Shown here: piece after piece, positions 9,740 to 18,432 of the stretch
Numbering within the stretch: position 1 is the stretch's first letter
Layout: each line of letters starts with the position of its first letter
Source of the DNA: CATQGW01 sp965262235
GTDB lineage: Bacteria; Chloroflexota; Dehalococcoidia; Bin125
Length of the DNA: 64,000 bases
Reading direction: 5' to 3'
NCBI GenBank assembly: GCA_965262235.1
Contig: OZ253504.1
Coordinates: 806,001 to 870,000, forward strand
Position numbers and translations under genes: made by a program
The notes under the pieces: generated by a model
Databases searched by the model: none
Seen by the model: only the letters and a program-made list of their open reading frames with translations
What the model was told of the DNA's origin: nothing

Positions 9740-10270
9740 GTGACCGCTTCCGCTTCCGCCGCGCCCACGCACGAAGCCCTACGCCGCTGGTGGCGCGAGG
9801 GCGTGGGCGGCCCGCTGCTCTACCAACAGCTCCGCCGCGCCGGCCCCGAAGGCTGGTCCGCAGCGCGCGCTCGCATCCCCGAGGACGACGGCCCCGAGCC
9901 GCTGCCCGCGCCCGATCGCCCGCCCGCCCGCATGATCGACCTGCCCGAGGTCCTCGCCCTCCGCGCTCTCCTGCAGGACCGCCGCGTCGCCTTCGACACC
10001 GTCGAGCGCTGGATCCGCGCCCTCACCCAGTCGGCCCGCAGCCTCGACGAGACCCGCCCGCTCGAATGGAGCGCCGACCACGTCGCACAACGCTGCGCCG
10101 ACCTCGCGCACGGCGCGCAGGGCAGCCTCTGGTCGACCCTCGAAGTCGTTCGCGAACTCTGGGAGTGGCACCCCGACCGGCCGTTCGTCGAAACCCAGAG
10201 CCGGCGCTTGCTCGTCTTCCTCGAAGAAGTGATGCACCACGGTCAGGCCGACCAGAGCCGTGACCGCTGA
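9740..10270 (+). CDS. Conserved-looking hypothetical protein
   Basis: A 176-residue, charged, helical protein beginning at GTG 9740. I do not recognise a family or catalytic motif. It is rich in Arg, Glu and Trp, contains a Pro-rich linker around residues 45-65, and has no signal peptide or membrane segment. Its end overlaps the start of the next gene by 11 bp, so the two are probably co-translated and may work together. Codon use is like that of the neighbours, so it looks resident. Confidence 0.68.
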   Translation: MTASASAAPTHEALRRWWREGVGGPLLYQQLRRAGPEGWSAARARIPEDDGPEPLPAPDRPPARMIDLPEVLALRALLQDRRVAFDTVERWIRALTQSARSLDETRPLEWSADHVAQRCADLAHGAQGSLWSTLEVVRELWEWHPDRPFVETQSRRLLVFLEEVMHHGQADQSRDR

Positions 10271-11159
10271 ACCCTCCGACCCACAGCGCCCGCCACCTGC
10301 TCAGCGCATCTCTGGGATCACGTTCCCCGCGGAGCCCCCGGGCCTGCCCAAACCGCGCGACGACGAGCCTCAGATCGTCCGCGACGCCTTCCGCGAAACC
10401 TCCTTCGCCCTCTCAACCGACATCCGCTGGCTGCTCGACGCCCTCCGCCTGCAGCACCGCATCGTCGAGCAGAGCAGCCACAGCCGCTACCGCAACCGCC
10501 GCTTCGCCTCCGCGCTGCTCTTCTGGTCGCGCGTCCACCGCGCCGGCGTCGACCTCCTCGCGCTGACCAGCCGCGCCTCCTACAGCAGCTGCCCCCCGCT
10601 GATCCGCGCCGCGCTCGAAAACCTCGGCGCCGAACAGGCCGTCGTCGGCGACGAACAGGTCGAGTTCGAAGATTGGCTGCGCGACGCCTGGCAGACCAAC
10701 CCCGACCATCACGCCACCGACATCGGCATGGGCCAGTACATGGCCGGCCAGCAGATCGCGATGGCCGCCGACACCGCCGACGCCTACCGCGCCGTCTCCG
10801 AACTGTCCCGCCCCCACTTCGGCCCCTCGGCGCTGTTCAACGCCGCGGAGTCGCACGATAAGCGACTCGCGCTCAACTGGGCCGACCAGCATTTCCACCA
10901 CGGCTGGGCGCAGCTGCTCTTTGGCTGGCAGATCACCATGCAAGACCGCCAGTGCCGCTTCGCGATCGGCTGCGGCCTCTTCGGCGTCGAAGCCGCTGAC
11001 CGAGCCGAGTACCAGCGCCTCCACCGCCAGCGCGAAACCCTGCTCAACGCGCGCGACCGCTGCACCGCGCAGTGGATCGTCGATCAGGGCCGCCAGCGCC
11101 TGCTGATCGACAACTTCCGCCGTCAGCCCTCCGCCGCCCCCAAGCGCCTGATCCTCTAA
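10260..11159 (+). CDS. Hypothetical helical protein coupled to upstream gene
   Basis: A 299-residue protein starting at GTG 10260, overlapping the previous gene by 11 bp. It is predicted helical and soluble, with an aromatic, His-rich central part (FHHGWAQLLFGW near 220). No catalytic motif or known domain was recognised. The C-terminus is basic. The overlap suggests a conserved pair with the 176-residue protein. Both lie between eno and gap, but nothing in the sequence ties them to glycolysis. Confidence 0.68.
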   Translation: MTAEPSDPQRPPPAQRISGITFPAEPPGLPKPRDDEPQIVRDAFRETSFALSTDIRWLLDALRLQHRIVEQSSHSRYRNRRFASALLFWSRVHRAGVDLLALTSRASYSSCPPLIRAALENLGAEQAVVGDEQVEFEDWLRDAWQTNPDHHATDIGMGQYMAGQQIAMAADTADAYRAVSELSRPHFGPSALFNAAESHDKRLALNWADQHFHHGWAQLLFGWQITMQDRQCRFAIGCGLFGVEAADRAEYQRLHRQRETLLNARDRCTAQWIVDQGRQRLLIDNFRRQPSAAPKRLIL

Positions 11160-11277
11160 CCACACCCCCAATCCCCACGATTCCCCCTCCGCAGTTGTCC
11201 GCATCCCCCACCTCTGGCAACCTGCGTACAGCGCGAGCGCCCACGAGACCCACCGGACCGACAGGAAGAGCACCAAC

Positions 11278-12300
11278 GTGGTCACCAAAATCGGCATCAA
11301 TGGCTTCGGCCGGATCGGACGGCAGGTCCTCAAGGGCATGCTCGACTTCCATCAGGACGAGCTCGAAGTCGTCGCCATCAACGACCTCACCGACCCCGAG
11401 ACCAACGCCCACCTCTTCAAGTTCGACACCAACTACGGTCGCTACCCCGGCACGGTCGAAGTCATTGACGGCGACCTGGTGATCGACGGCCACCGCCTCG
11501 CCGTGCTCTCCGAGCGCGACCCCGGCCAGATCCCCTGGGGCGACCATGGCGTCCAGATCGTCGTCGAAAGCACCGGCATCTTCACCGACGCCGACAAAGC
11601 CCGCGGACACCTCAACCACGGCCCCAGCAAGGTCGTGATCTCCGCCCCGGCCAAGAACGAGGACCTCACCATGGTGCTCGGCGTCAACGACGCCGTCTAC
11701 GACGCCGCCATGCACCACGTCGTCTCCAACGCGTCCTGCACCACCAACTGCCTCGCCCCGGTCGCCAAAGTGCTCGACGACACAGTCGGCATCAAGTCCG
11801 GCATTATGTCCACCATCCACGCCTACACCAACGACCAGGCGATCCTCGACACCGTCCACAGCGACCTGCGACGCTCCCGCGCCGCCGCGATGAACATCAT
11901 CCCCACCTCCACCGGCGCGGCCAAAGCCGTCGGCCTCGTCCTGCCCCACCTCAACGGCAAGCTCAACGGCATGGCCTACCGCGTGCCCACCAGCACCGTC
12001 TCCGTCGTCGACCTCGTGATCGACGCCCAGCGACCCACCACCGCCGAAGAGATCAACGCCGCCTTCGAGAAGGCCGCCACCGACCGCGAATCGCCGCTCT
12101 TCGGCATCCTCGAATACGAAACCCAGCCGCTCGTCAGCAGCGACTTCAAGGGCAGCCCCGCCTCCACGATCATCGACGCGCTCAGCACCATGGTGCTCGA
12201 AGGCACCCAGGTCAAAGTCGTCGCCTGGTACGACAACGAGTGGGGCTACAGCGTCCGCGTCGGCGACCTCTGCGTCCGCATGGCCCAGGCCGGCCTCTAG
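11278..12300 (+). CDS. gap: Glyceraldehyde-3-phosphate dehydrogenase, type I
   Basis: A 340-residue NAD-dependent enzyme that oxidises glyceraldehyde-3-phosphate to 1,3-bisphosphoglycerate. The Rossmann start is KIGINGFGRIGRQV; the active-site loop SNASCTTNC carries the catalytic Cys154; the C-terminal WYDNEWGYS is conserved. The start is GTG 11278, with an AGGAAG ribosome-binding site about 10 nt upstream. Phosphate-binding segments (STGAAKAVG) are intact. A repeat element follows directly downstream. Confidence 0.97.
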   Translation: MVTKIGINGFGRIGRQVLKGMLDFHQDELEVVAINDLTDPETNAHLFKFDTNYGRYPGTVEVIDGDLVIDGHRLAVLSERDPGQIPWGDHGVQIVVESTGIFTDADKARGHLNHGPSKVVISAPAKNEDLTMVLGVNDAVYDAAMHHVVSNASCTTNCLAPVAKVLDDTVGIKSGIMSTIHAYTNDQAILDTVHSDLRRSRAAAMNIIPTSTGAAKAVGLVLPHLNGKLNGMAYRVPTSTVSVVDLVIDAQRPTTAEEINAAFEKAATDRESPLFGILEYETQPLVSSDFKGSPASTIIDALSTMVLEGTQVKVVAWYDNEWGYSVRVGDLCVRMAQAGL

Positions 12301-12304
12301 GAAA

Positions 12305-12533
12305 CCTCTGAACCACCCTGATCCCCTCTCCCCCGCGGATCCCCTCTCCCCCGCGGATCCCCTCTCCCCCGCGGATCCCCTCTCCCCCCGCTCTGCGGGG
12401 GGAGATGTCACGGAGTGACAGAGGGGGGCCCCGCCCTGTCCCGCCAGATACAGCAACGGCAGGAGTCGGCGCCGCAGCCCCCCTCTGCCTTCGGCATCTC
12501 CCCCCGCAGAGCGGGGGGAGAGTTGTTCAGATG
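12305..12533. repeat. Family A palindromic element, full length
   Basis: This fills the gap between gap and ffh. Outer ends CTCTGAACCA (left) and TTGTTCAGA (right) are near-inverted. Inside are three 18-bp tandem copies at 12321-12374, a hairpin with arms CTCCCCCCGC and GCGGGGGGAG, a second hairpin TGTCAC-GGA-GTGACA, and an inverted partner near the right end. No protein is encoded. It resembles a MITE. Confidence 0.7.
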
Positions 12534-12616
12534 ATGCTGAGAACGACAAACATGGCGCGCGCGAGGGCCACGAAATCCCCTGGCGAGCCCGCCTGAACAG
12601 GCGCTAACCTTTCCCC

Positions 12617-13954
<1,338 letters not shown>

Positions 13955-14015
13955 ACGCGCGCCAGAAGCAAACTCAGGCTAAGCTCAAGTCAAGACACCC
14001 TCGGAGGTACTACAC

Positions 14016-14327
14016 GTGCTCAAAATTCGCCTCGCTCGACACGGGCGCAGCGGCCGGCCCTACTACCGCGTCGTCGTCCAGGACAGCCACGTCCAGCGCG
14101 ACGGCCGCTTCATCGAAATCCTCGGCCAATACGACCCCGTCGCCGACCCGGCGGTCTTCAACGTCAACCCCGAGCGCGTCACTCACTGGCTCTCCGTCGG
14201 CGCCCAGCCCACCGAGACCGTCCACCGCTTCCTCGCCAAGCAGGGCCTGATCGCCCCGCTGAAGCCCAAGCCCCGCAGCAAGCGCGCCGACGCCAAGCGC
14301 GCCGCCGCCGCCGCGAGCAACGGCTAA
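14016..14327 (+). CDS. rpsP: Ribosomal protein S16
   Basis: A 103-residue small-subunit protein beginning LKIRLARHGRSGRPYYRVV, with the family's YDPVADP and GAQPTETV segments; the tail is Lys/Ala-rich. It starts at GTG 14016 with GGAGG about 7 nt upstream. It leads the rpsP-khpA-rimM run, with 6 bp to the next gene. Confidence 0.97.
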   Translation: MLKIRLARHGRSGRPYYRVVVQDSHVQRDGRFIEILGQYDPVADPAVFNVNPERVTHWLSVGAQPTETVHRFLAKQGLIAPLKPKPRSKRADAKRAAAAASNG

Positions 14328-14333
14328 CCACTC

Positions 14334-14561
14334 ATGGAACCTCTCGTCGAATACATCACCAAGTGGCTCGTTGACGAGCCCGACGCCGTCGAAATCATCA
14401 CCGAAGAGCACCCCAACCGCGTCACCATCCAGCTCCATGTGGATGAGAGCGACATGGGCCGCATCATCGGCCGCGACGGTCGCCTCGCCACCGCCATGCG
14501 CACCCTGCTCTCGGTCGCCGGCCACGTCCGCGCCCAGGAGACCTCGCTCGAGATTCGCTGA
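14334..14561 (+). CDS. khpA: KH-domain RNA-binding protein KhpA
   Basis: A 75-residue single KH domain with the GxxG loop in GRIIGRDGRLATAMRTLL. It starts 6 bp after rpsP and ends in a TGATG overlap with rimM, the usual rpsP-khpA-rimM order. KhpA proteins bind RNA and, in Gram-positives, act with KhpB in cell-size control; the role here is inferred from family and position. Confidence 0.93.
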   Translation: MEPLVEYITKWLVDEPDAVEIITEEHPNRVTIQLHVDESDMGRIIGRDGRLATAMRTLLSVAGHVRAQETSLEIR

Positions 14562-15124
14562 TGCCCCTGCGGCTCGGTCGTCCCTCCCGTGGCGCCCGCC
14601 GGATCGATCCCCGCCCCGGCTATCGCGCCGTCGCCATCATCGAGCGCCCCCGCGGCCTGCGCGGTGAGCTCAAGGCGTTTCCACTGACAGATTTCCCCGA
14701 GCGCCTCGACCCTGGCGCGCTCATCTACATCTCCGGCGAGCGACGCACTATCACCCGCGCGCTCTGGCACGCCGACCGCGTCTACCTGACCATCGACGGC
14801 GTCGACGACCGCGAAACGGCCGACACCTTCCGCCAGCTGCTGATCGAAATCCCCGATGTCCATCGTCCCCCCGCCCACGAGGGGCTCTATTACATCGACG
14901 ACATCGAGGGCCTCAACGTCGCCACCGTCGACGGCGAACCGCTCGGCCAGGTCCGCGAAGTGCTCCGCACCGGCGCCAACGACGTCTGGATCGTCGACCG
15001 CGACGACCAGCCCGACCTCCTGATCCCCGCCCTCCTCGACATCGTCCGCAAGGTCGACCTCAGCGCCGGCATGATCACCGTCGATCTCCCCGAAGGTCTG
15101 GCGCCCAACACTTCAAGCGATTGA
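14561..15124 (+). CDS. rimM: 16S rRNA processing factor RimM
   Basis: A 187-residue 30S maturation factor. The N-terminal RimM domain has the GLRGELKAFPLTDFPERL segment and the C-terminal PRC barrel starts near residue 105 (GLYYIDDIEGL) with LLIPAL towards the end. ATG 14561 overlaps the khpA stop by one base. RimM binds S19 in assembling small subunits. The usual downstream partners trmD and rplS are absent; tRNA-Ala follows instead. Confidence 0.93.
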   Translation: MPLRLGRPSRGARRIDPRPGYRAVAIIERPRGLRGELKAFPLTDFPERLDPGALIYISGERRTITRALWHADRVYLTIDGVDDRETADTFRQLLIEIPDVHRPPAHEGLYYIDDIEGLNVATVDGEPLGQVREVLRTGANDVWIVDRDDQPDLLIPALLDIVRKVDLSAGMITVDLPEGLAPNTSSD

Positions 15125-15184
15125 ATCAGCCCAATCGACCGCTGTACGCTGGCCCTCCGCTCAGGCGGAGCCGGCAGACCATGT

Positions 15185-15260
15185 GGGGATATAGCTCAGT
15201 TGGGAGAGCGCATCGTTCGCAACGATGAGGTCGGGGGTTCGAGTCCCCCTATCTCCACCA
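15185..15260 (+). tRNA. tRNA-Ala (anticodon CGC)
   Basis: A 76-nt cloverleaf. GGGGATA pairs with TATCTCC, giving the G3-U70 wobble that identifies alanine tRNAs. Loop TTCGCAA gives CGC (reads GCG). CCA is encoded. Confidence 0.96.
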
Positions 15261-15316
15261 CCACCCGCTCTCGGCGCTGAGCGGGGCACGAAGTCGGGAT
15301 CCCACCGCTACGCACG

Positions 15317-15412
15317 CTCTGAATAACTCTCCCCCCGCCCCGCTTCCCGCGCCCCGCTCCATTCCCCTCTCCCCCCGCTCTGCGGGGGGAGATGCCGCAG
15401 GCAGAGGGGGGC
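15317..15412. repeat. Family A palindromic element, partial
   Basis: Left end CTCTGAATAA, then a hairpin of CTCCCCCCGC with GCGGGGGGAG and a second hairpin built on TGCC-GCA-GGCA, ending AGAGGGGGGC. It lies between tRNA-Ala and the first kinase gene and overlaps the earliest possible, but unlikely, start codon of that gene. Confidence 0.65.
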
Positions 15413-15427
15413 CCTCCTCCCAGTACC

Positions 15428-16249
15428 ATGGCGCCAGCGCGGCTCCCCCGCGTCGCCCCAGTCGGATATGTTCCAACCACGCCGCAGCAGCCCCGTCCGC
15501 TGGATCACACCGTGAATGCCGAACGACTCCCCGGCCGCCTCATCGTCGTCGAAGGCATCGACGGCTCCGGCAAGAGCACCCAGCTCGACCTGCTCCACAA
15601 GTGGCTCCGCAGCGAGGGCTACGCGACCGTCTTCACTGAGTGGAATTCGTCGCCGATCGTGCGCGGCACCACCCGCCGCGGCAAGCGTCGCAAGCTGCTC
15701 ACGCCGATGTCCTTCAGCCTCATCCACGCCGCCGACTTCGCCTCGCGCACCTACCGCGAAATCCGCCCCGCCCTGCAGGCCGGCGTGATCGTCCTCGCCG
15801 ACCGCTACTTCTACACCGCCTTTGCCCGTGACGCCGCACGCGGGGTCAACCGCGCCTGGCTGCGCGACCTCTACAGCTTCGCCATCCCCACCAACCTCGC
15901 CTTCTACTTCGATGTCCCGCTCGAAGAGTCGATCACCCGCATCTCCCGCGGACGCACCTCCCTCAAGTACTACGAGGCCGGCCTCGACATGGGCTTTGCC
16001 AAAGAACCGGTCGAATCGTTCCGCAAGTTCCAGGGCCGCATCCTCAAGGAATACGACGCCCTCTGTGAGGAGTTCGACATCACCCGCATCGATGCCACCC
16101 TCCCGCTCACCGAGCAGCAGGAGCAACTACGCGAGCTCGTCGCCGTTCAGCTTGTCGGCGTCCCCCGCGCCCCGCGCAACGAAATCAACGACCTGCTCCA
16201 GAAAACCGGCCTCGGCGGACACTACCTCGCCAACGCCCCCCGATCCTGA
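15428..16249 (+). CDS. Thymidylate kinase-like P-loop kinase 1
   Basis: A 273-residue protein of the Tmk family. The P-loop is LIVVEGIDGSGKSTQLDLL and the substrate motif DRYFYTAFARD is the family's DRY segment. dTMP phosphorylation is the expected reaction, but two such genes lie side by side and this one is longer than typical Tmk (about 210 residues). The start is uncertain: the first ATG of the open frame lies within a repeat, ATG 15428 has no clear ribosome-binding site, and GTG 15512 gives an N-terminus nearer to that of the second kinase. A SLKYYEAGLDMG segment replaces the usual lid sequence. It is followed by a tandem repeat containing copies of the next gene's start. Confidence 0.8.
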   Translation: MAPARLPRVAPVGYVPTTPQQPRPLDHTVNAERLPGRLIVVEGIDGSGKSTQLDLLHKWLRSEGYATVFTEWNSSPIVRGTTRRGKRRKLLTPMSFSLIHAADFASRTYREIRPALQAGVIVLADRYFYTAFARDAARGVNRAWLRDLYSFAIPTNLAFYFDVPLEESITRISRGRTSLKYYEAGLDMGFAKEPVESFRKFQGRILKEYDALCEEFDITRIDATLPLTEQQEQLRELVAVQLVGVPRAPRNEINDLLQKTGLGGHYLANAPRS

Positions 16250-16288
16250 ACAACCCCGCATGACCGACCTCCGCTTCTACGGCGATCC

Positions 16289-16315
16289 CGGTGGAAGACA
16301 CACAGTCTTCCACCG
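16289..16315 (+). repeat. 11-5-11 hairpin element
   Basis: Arms CGGTGGAAGAC and GTCTTCCACCG pair perfectly around loop ACACA and are followed by AATTC. It lies in the first 152-bp unit. Confidence 0.85.
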
Positions 16316-16440
16316 AATTCGACTCCCCCGTTCGTTCTCGGTCACACCGGTCCCAACCGGTCGGCTCCAGCGCCACCAGCTCGCCAACCGCACATCGTGG
16401 AGCAACCCACGATGACCGACCTCCGCTTCTATGGCGATCC

Positions 16441-16467
16441 CGGTGGAAGACACACAGTCTTCCACCG
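16441..16467 (+). repeat. 11-5-11 hairpin element, duplicate
   Basis: Same sequence as the hairpin at 16289, carried by the second 152-bp unit and again followed by AATTC. Confidence 0.85.
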
Positions 16468-16563
16468 AATTCGACTCCCCCGTTCGTTCTCGGTCACACC
16501 GGTCCCAACCGGTCGGCTCCAGCGCCACCAGCTCGCCAACCGCACATCGTGGAGCAACCCACG

Positions 16564-17259
16564 ATGACCGACCTCCGCTTCTATGGCGATCCCCCCGCCG
16601 GCCTCACCGACGAAGCACTCCCCGGCCGCCTGATCGTCATCGAAGGCACCGACGGCGTCGGGCGTTCCACCATGATCGCGCTGCTCAAAGAGTGGCTCGA
16701 AACCTCAGGCTTCGCCGTCGTCGACAGCGGCCTGACCCGCTCGCCGCTCGTCGGCCCCGGGATCGAGCGCGCCAAGCGCGGCCACGTGCTCGACCCCATC
16801 ACCCTCAACCTCTTCTACGCCACCGACTTCTGGGACCGCTTCGAGCGCATCATCCTGCCCGCCCTGCGCGCCGGCATGGTCGCCCTCGTCGACCGCTACA
16901 TCTTCTCCCTCATCGCCCGCGGCAACGTCCGCGGCACCTCCCGCGAGTGGCTCGAGCACGTCTACTCCTTCGCCCTCGTGCCCGACACGACCATCTACCT
17001 CGACATCGATGTCGAGCAGCTCCTACCCCGCGTCACCGAGCGCGGCTTCGACTACTGGGAGTCCGGCGGCGACTACCTGCAAGGCCTCAGCGTCTACGAC
17101 GCCTTCGTCCAGCATCAGCACGCGATGCTCGAAGAGTTCCGCGCCATGGCCGACCGCTACGACTTCCAAATCGTCGACGCCCGCCGCTCCGCCGACGCCG
17201 TCTTCGAAGACATCCGCGCCCACGTCGACCGCGTCATGGCCGACATCCCCCGCTCCTAA
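16564..17259 (+). CDS. Thymidylate kinase-like P-loop kinase 2
   Basis: A 231-residue Tmk-family protein, paralogous to the gene at 15428. It has P-loop LIVIEGTDGVGRSTMIALL (Arg replaces the usual invariant Lys of GKS/T, giving GVGRST), and DRYIFSLIARG as the DRY segment. Loss of the P-loop Lys casts doubt on normal kinase activity. ATG 16564 is chosen because the two upstream repeat units copy exactly this start; the frame also stays open through the second unit. It may pair with kinase 1 as an active/inactive heteromer, but that is conjecture. Confidence 0.82.
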   Translation: MTDLRFYGDPPAGLTDEALPGRLIVIEGTDGVGRSTMIALLKEWLETSGFAVVDSGLTRSPLVGPGIERAKRGHVLDPITLNLFYATDFWDRFERIILPALRAGMVALVDRYIFSLIARGNVRGTSREWLEHVYSFALVPDTTIYLDIDVEQLLPRVTERGFDYWESGGDYLQGLSVYDAFVQHQHAMLEEFRAMADRYDFQIVDARRSADAVFEDIRAHVDRVMADIPRS

Positions 17260-17262
17260 GCA

Positions 17263-17375
17263 ACCTCTGAACAAGTCGGATTCCATCTCTCCCCCCGCAG
17301 AGCGGGGGGAGATGTCACGGAGTGACAGAGGGGGGCCGCCCTGCTGAGCCAGATACAGCGACGCCGGTGATTTGA
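17263..17375. repeat. Family A palindromic element, left half
   Basis: Begins AGCAACCTCTGAACAA, then a hairpin of CTCCCCCCGC type with GCGGGGGGAG and TGTCAC-GGA-GTGACA, then a tail (CCAGATACAGC) also seen in the copy after gap. Confidence 0.65.
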
Positions 17376-17433
17376 TCCTCAACACAGTTGCTCTGCCTCC
17401 CGCAGCTCCAGCTCCCAAATCGCTCACCCCGAG

Positions 17434-17607
17434 GAGACCTGCGCGTAATCTCCATTTCCCCTCTCCCCCCGCGGAGCGGGGGGAGATGCCGCAGGCAGAG
17501 GGGGGCTCCGGCGCGCCCTCACCACATAGCGGAAGCTCCCCACCGTCACTTCGTGACACCGCCACCGCCAGGGAAGGTCGGAGCAGTGGGACTTACGCAC
17601 AGGTCTC
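17434..17607. mobile_element. Family B MITE-like element, copy 1 (174 bp)
   Basis: Terminal inverted repeats GAGACCTGCGCGTAA (left) and TTACGCACAGGTCTC (right), one mismatch. The interior holds CCCTCTCC, a GC-rich hairpin, TGCC-GCA-GGCA and a GTCACTTCGTGAC palindrome. A nearly identical element lies at 50634. No transposase is encoded, so movement would need help in trans. Confidence 0.75.
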
Positions 17608-17722
17608 CCGAGGGGGAGCTGTCGCGCAGCCACTGAGCGGGAGGCTCCCAACGCCGCCACCACGGGGGCCACACGCACTCCTCCTCCGCCTTCGGCAGCT
17701 CCAACTCCCAAATCGCTCACCC
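17608..17722. other. Non-coding spacer before the tRNA-Phe array
   Basis: GC-rich, with fragments of palindromic repeats (GGGGGAGCTGTCGCGCAG) and no convincing coding frame or RNA gene. Confidence 0.5.
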
Positions 17723-17749
17723 CCGAACGACGCACGAAGCGTCGTTCGG
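17723..17749 (+). repeat. 11-5-11 hairpin element
   Basis: Arms CCGAACGACGC and GCGTCGTTCGG around loop ACGAA, followed by AATCC. First hairpin of the tRNA-Phe array. Confidence 0.85.
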
Positions 17750-17847
17750 AATCCCCCGCTGTCAGCCCTCCAACGCATCGACCGTCCGCCGACGCCTGCC
17801 CCACCGCACCCCCAAACCCCGATCCCTCTGCATGGTGTCCGAACCGT

Positions 17848-17910
17848 GCCAAGGTAGCTCAGTCGGTAGAGCACACGACTGAAAATCGTGGTGTCGGCAG
17901 TTCGATTCTG
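17848..17910 (+). pseudogene. Truncated tRNA-Phe, copy 1
   Basis: Identical to the intact tRNA-Phe at 18276 from GCCAAGG through the anticodon (GAA) and T-loop, up to TTCGATTCTG. The rest of the T-stem and the 3' acceptor strand are missing, replaced by a spacer and an 11-5-11 hairpin. It cannot form an acceptor stem. Confidence 0.85.
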
Positions 17911-17914
17911 GCTC

Positions 17915-17941
17915 CCGAACGACACATTGAGTGTCGTTCGG
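17915..17941 (+). repeat. 11-5-11 hairpin element
   Basis: Arms CCGAACGACAC and GTGTCGTTCGG around loop ATTGA, followed by AATCC. It directly replaces the 3' end of the first truncated tRNA-Phe. One stem pair differs from the neighbouring hairpins on both strands (A-T for G-C). Confidence 0.85.
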
Positions 17942-18055
17942 AATCCCCCGCTACCAGCCCTCCAACACATCCACCATCCGCCGCGGCCTACCCCACCGCA
18001 TCCCCCACCCCATCGCTCCCCAAACCCCGATCCCTCTGTACACTGTCCAAACCCT

Positions 18056-18118
18056 GCCAAGGTAGCTCGATCGGTAGAGCACACGACTGAAAATCTTGGT
18101 GTCGGCAGTTCGATTCTG
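18056..18118 (+). pseudogene. Truncated tRNA-Phe, copy 2
   Basis: The tRNA-Phe body again, with additional changes (GCTCGATCGG for GCTCAGTCGG in the D-arm; a G-to-T change in the anticodon stem). The 3' acceptor is lost and replaced by the hairpin at 18124. It appears more decayed than copy 1. Confidence 0.85.
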
Positions 18119-18123
18119 CTCCC

Positions 18124-18150
18124 CCGAACGACGCACAAAGCGTCGTTCGG
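18124..18150 (+). repeat. 11-5-11 hairpin element
   Basis: Arms CCGAACGACGC and GCGTCGTTCGG around loop ACAAA, followed by AATCC. It replaces the 3' end of the second truncated tRNA-Phe. Confidence 0.85.
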
Positions 18151-18275
18151 AATCCCCCGATGCCAGCACCCCATCGCATCAACCGTTCTCCCGACTCACA
18201 ACCCGACTCACAACGCGTCGTCCCGCCCCATCCCGCTCCCCAAACCCCGATCCCTCTGTATGCTGTCCAAACCCT

Positions 18276-18351
18276 GCCAAGGTAGCTCAGTCGGTAGAGC
18301 ACACGACTGAAAATCGTGGTGTCGGCAGTTCGATTCTGCCCCTTGGCACCA
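18276..18351 (+). tRNA. tRNA-Phe (anticodon GAA)
   Basis: A 76-nt intact cloverleaf. GCCAAGG pairs with CCTTGGC, loop CTGAAAA gives GAA, and CCA is encoded. It is the last and only complete member of a three-unit tandem array (units ~200 bp). Each unit has similar upstream sequence (CCCCGATCCCTCTGTA), perhaps its promoter. Confidence 0.95.
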
Positions 18352-18377
18352 CGCTCCCCACATTGAGTGGGGAGCGT
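18351..18377 (+). repeat. 11-5-11 hairpin element
   Basis: Arms ACGCTCCCCAC and GTGGGGAGCGT around loop ATTGA, followed by AATTC. It begins on the last base of the tRNA-Phe CCA. It could also serve as a terminator, though no T-tract follows. A degraded copy of its flank (CGTAATCCGGTCCC) lies just downstream. Confidence 0.8.
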
Positions 18378-18432
18378 AATTCGGTCCCTTGAATGGGAAA
18401 CGTAATCCGGTCCCCACGTCTCCCCCTCCCCC

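Larger units (their letters stand above)
16260..16563 (+). repeat. 152-bp direct tandem repeat, two full units
   Basis: Units 16260-16411 and 16412-16563 are identical apart from one C/T difference. Each begins with the same ~29 bp that open the kinase 2 gene at 16564 (MTDLRFYGDP) and then carries ~123 bp of spacer with an 11-bp-stem hairpin. Each unit also encodes a 51-codon frame whose TGA overlaps the next unit's ATG as ATGA (16260-16415 and 16412-16567). Confidence 0.92.

Noticed and set aside
11044..12549. 501-codon minus-strand frame over gap
   Set aside because: Gly/Asp/Val-rich antisense of gap extended through a repeat; gap itself has all catalytic motifs.
15392..15427. Upstream ATG 15392 as start of kinase 1
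   Set aside because: It lies inside the repeat element (GATGCCGCAGGCAG) and would translate repeat sequence.
17848..18118. Two additional functional tRNA-Phe genes
   Set aside because: Both lack the 3' acceptor strand and cannot form an acceptor stem.
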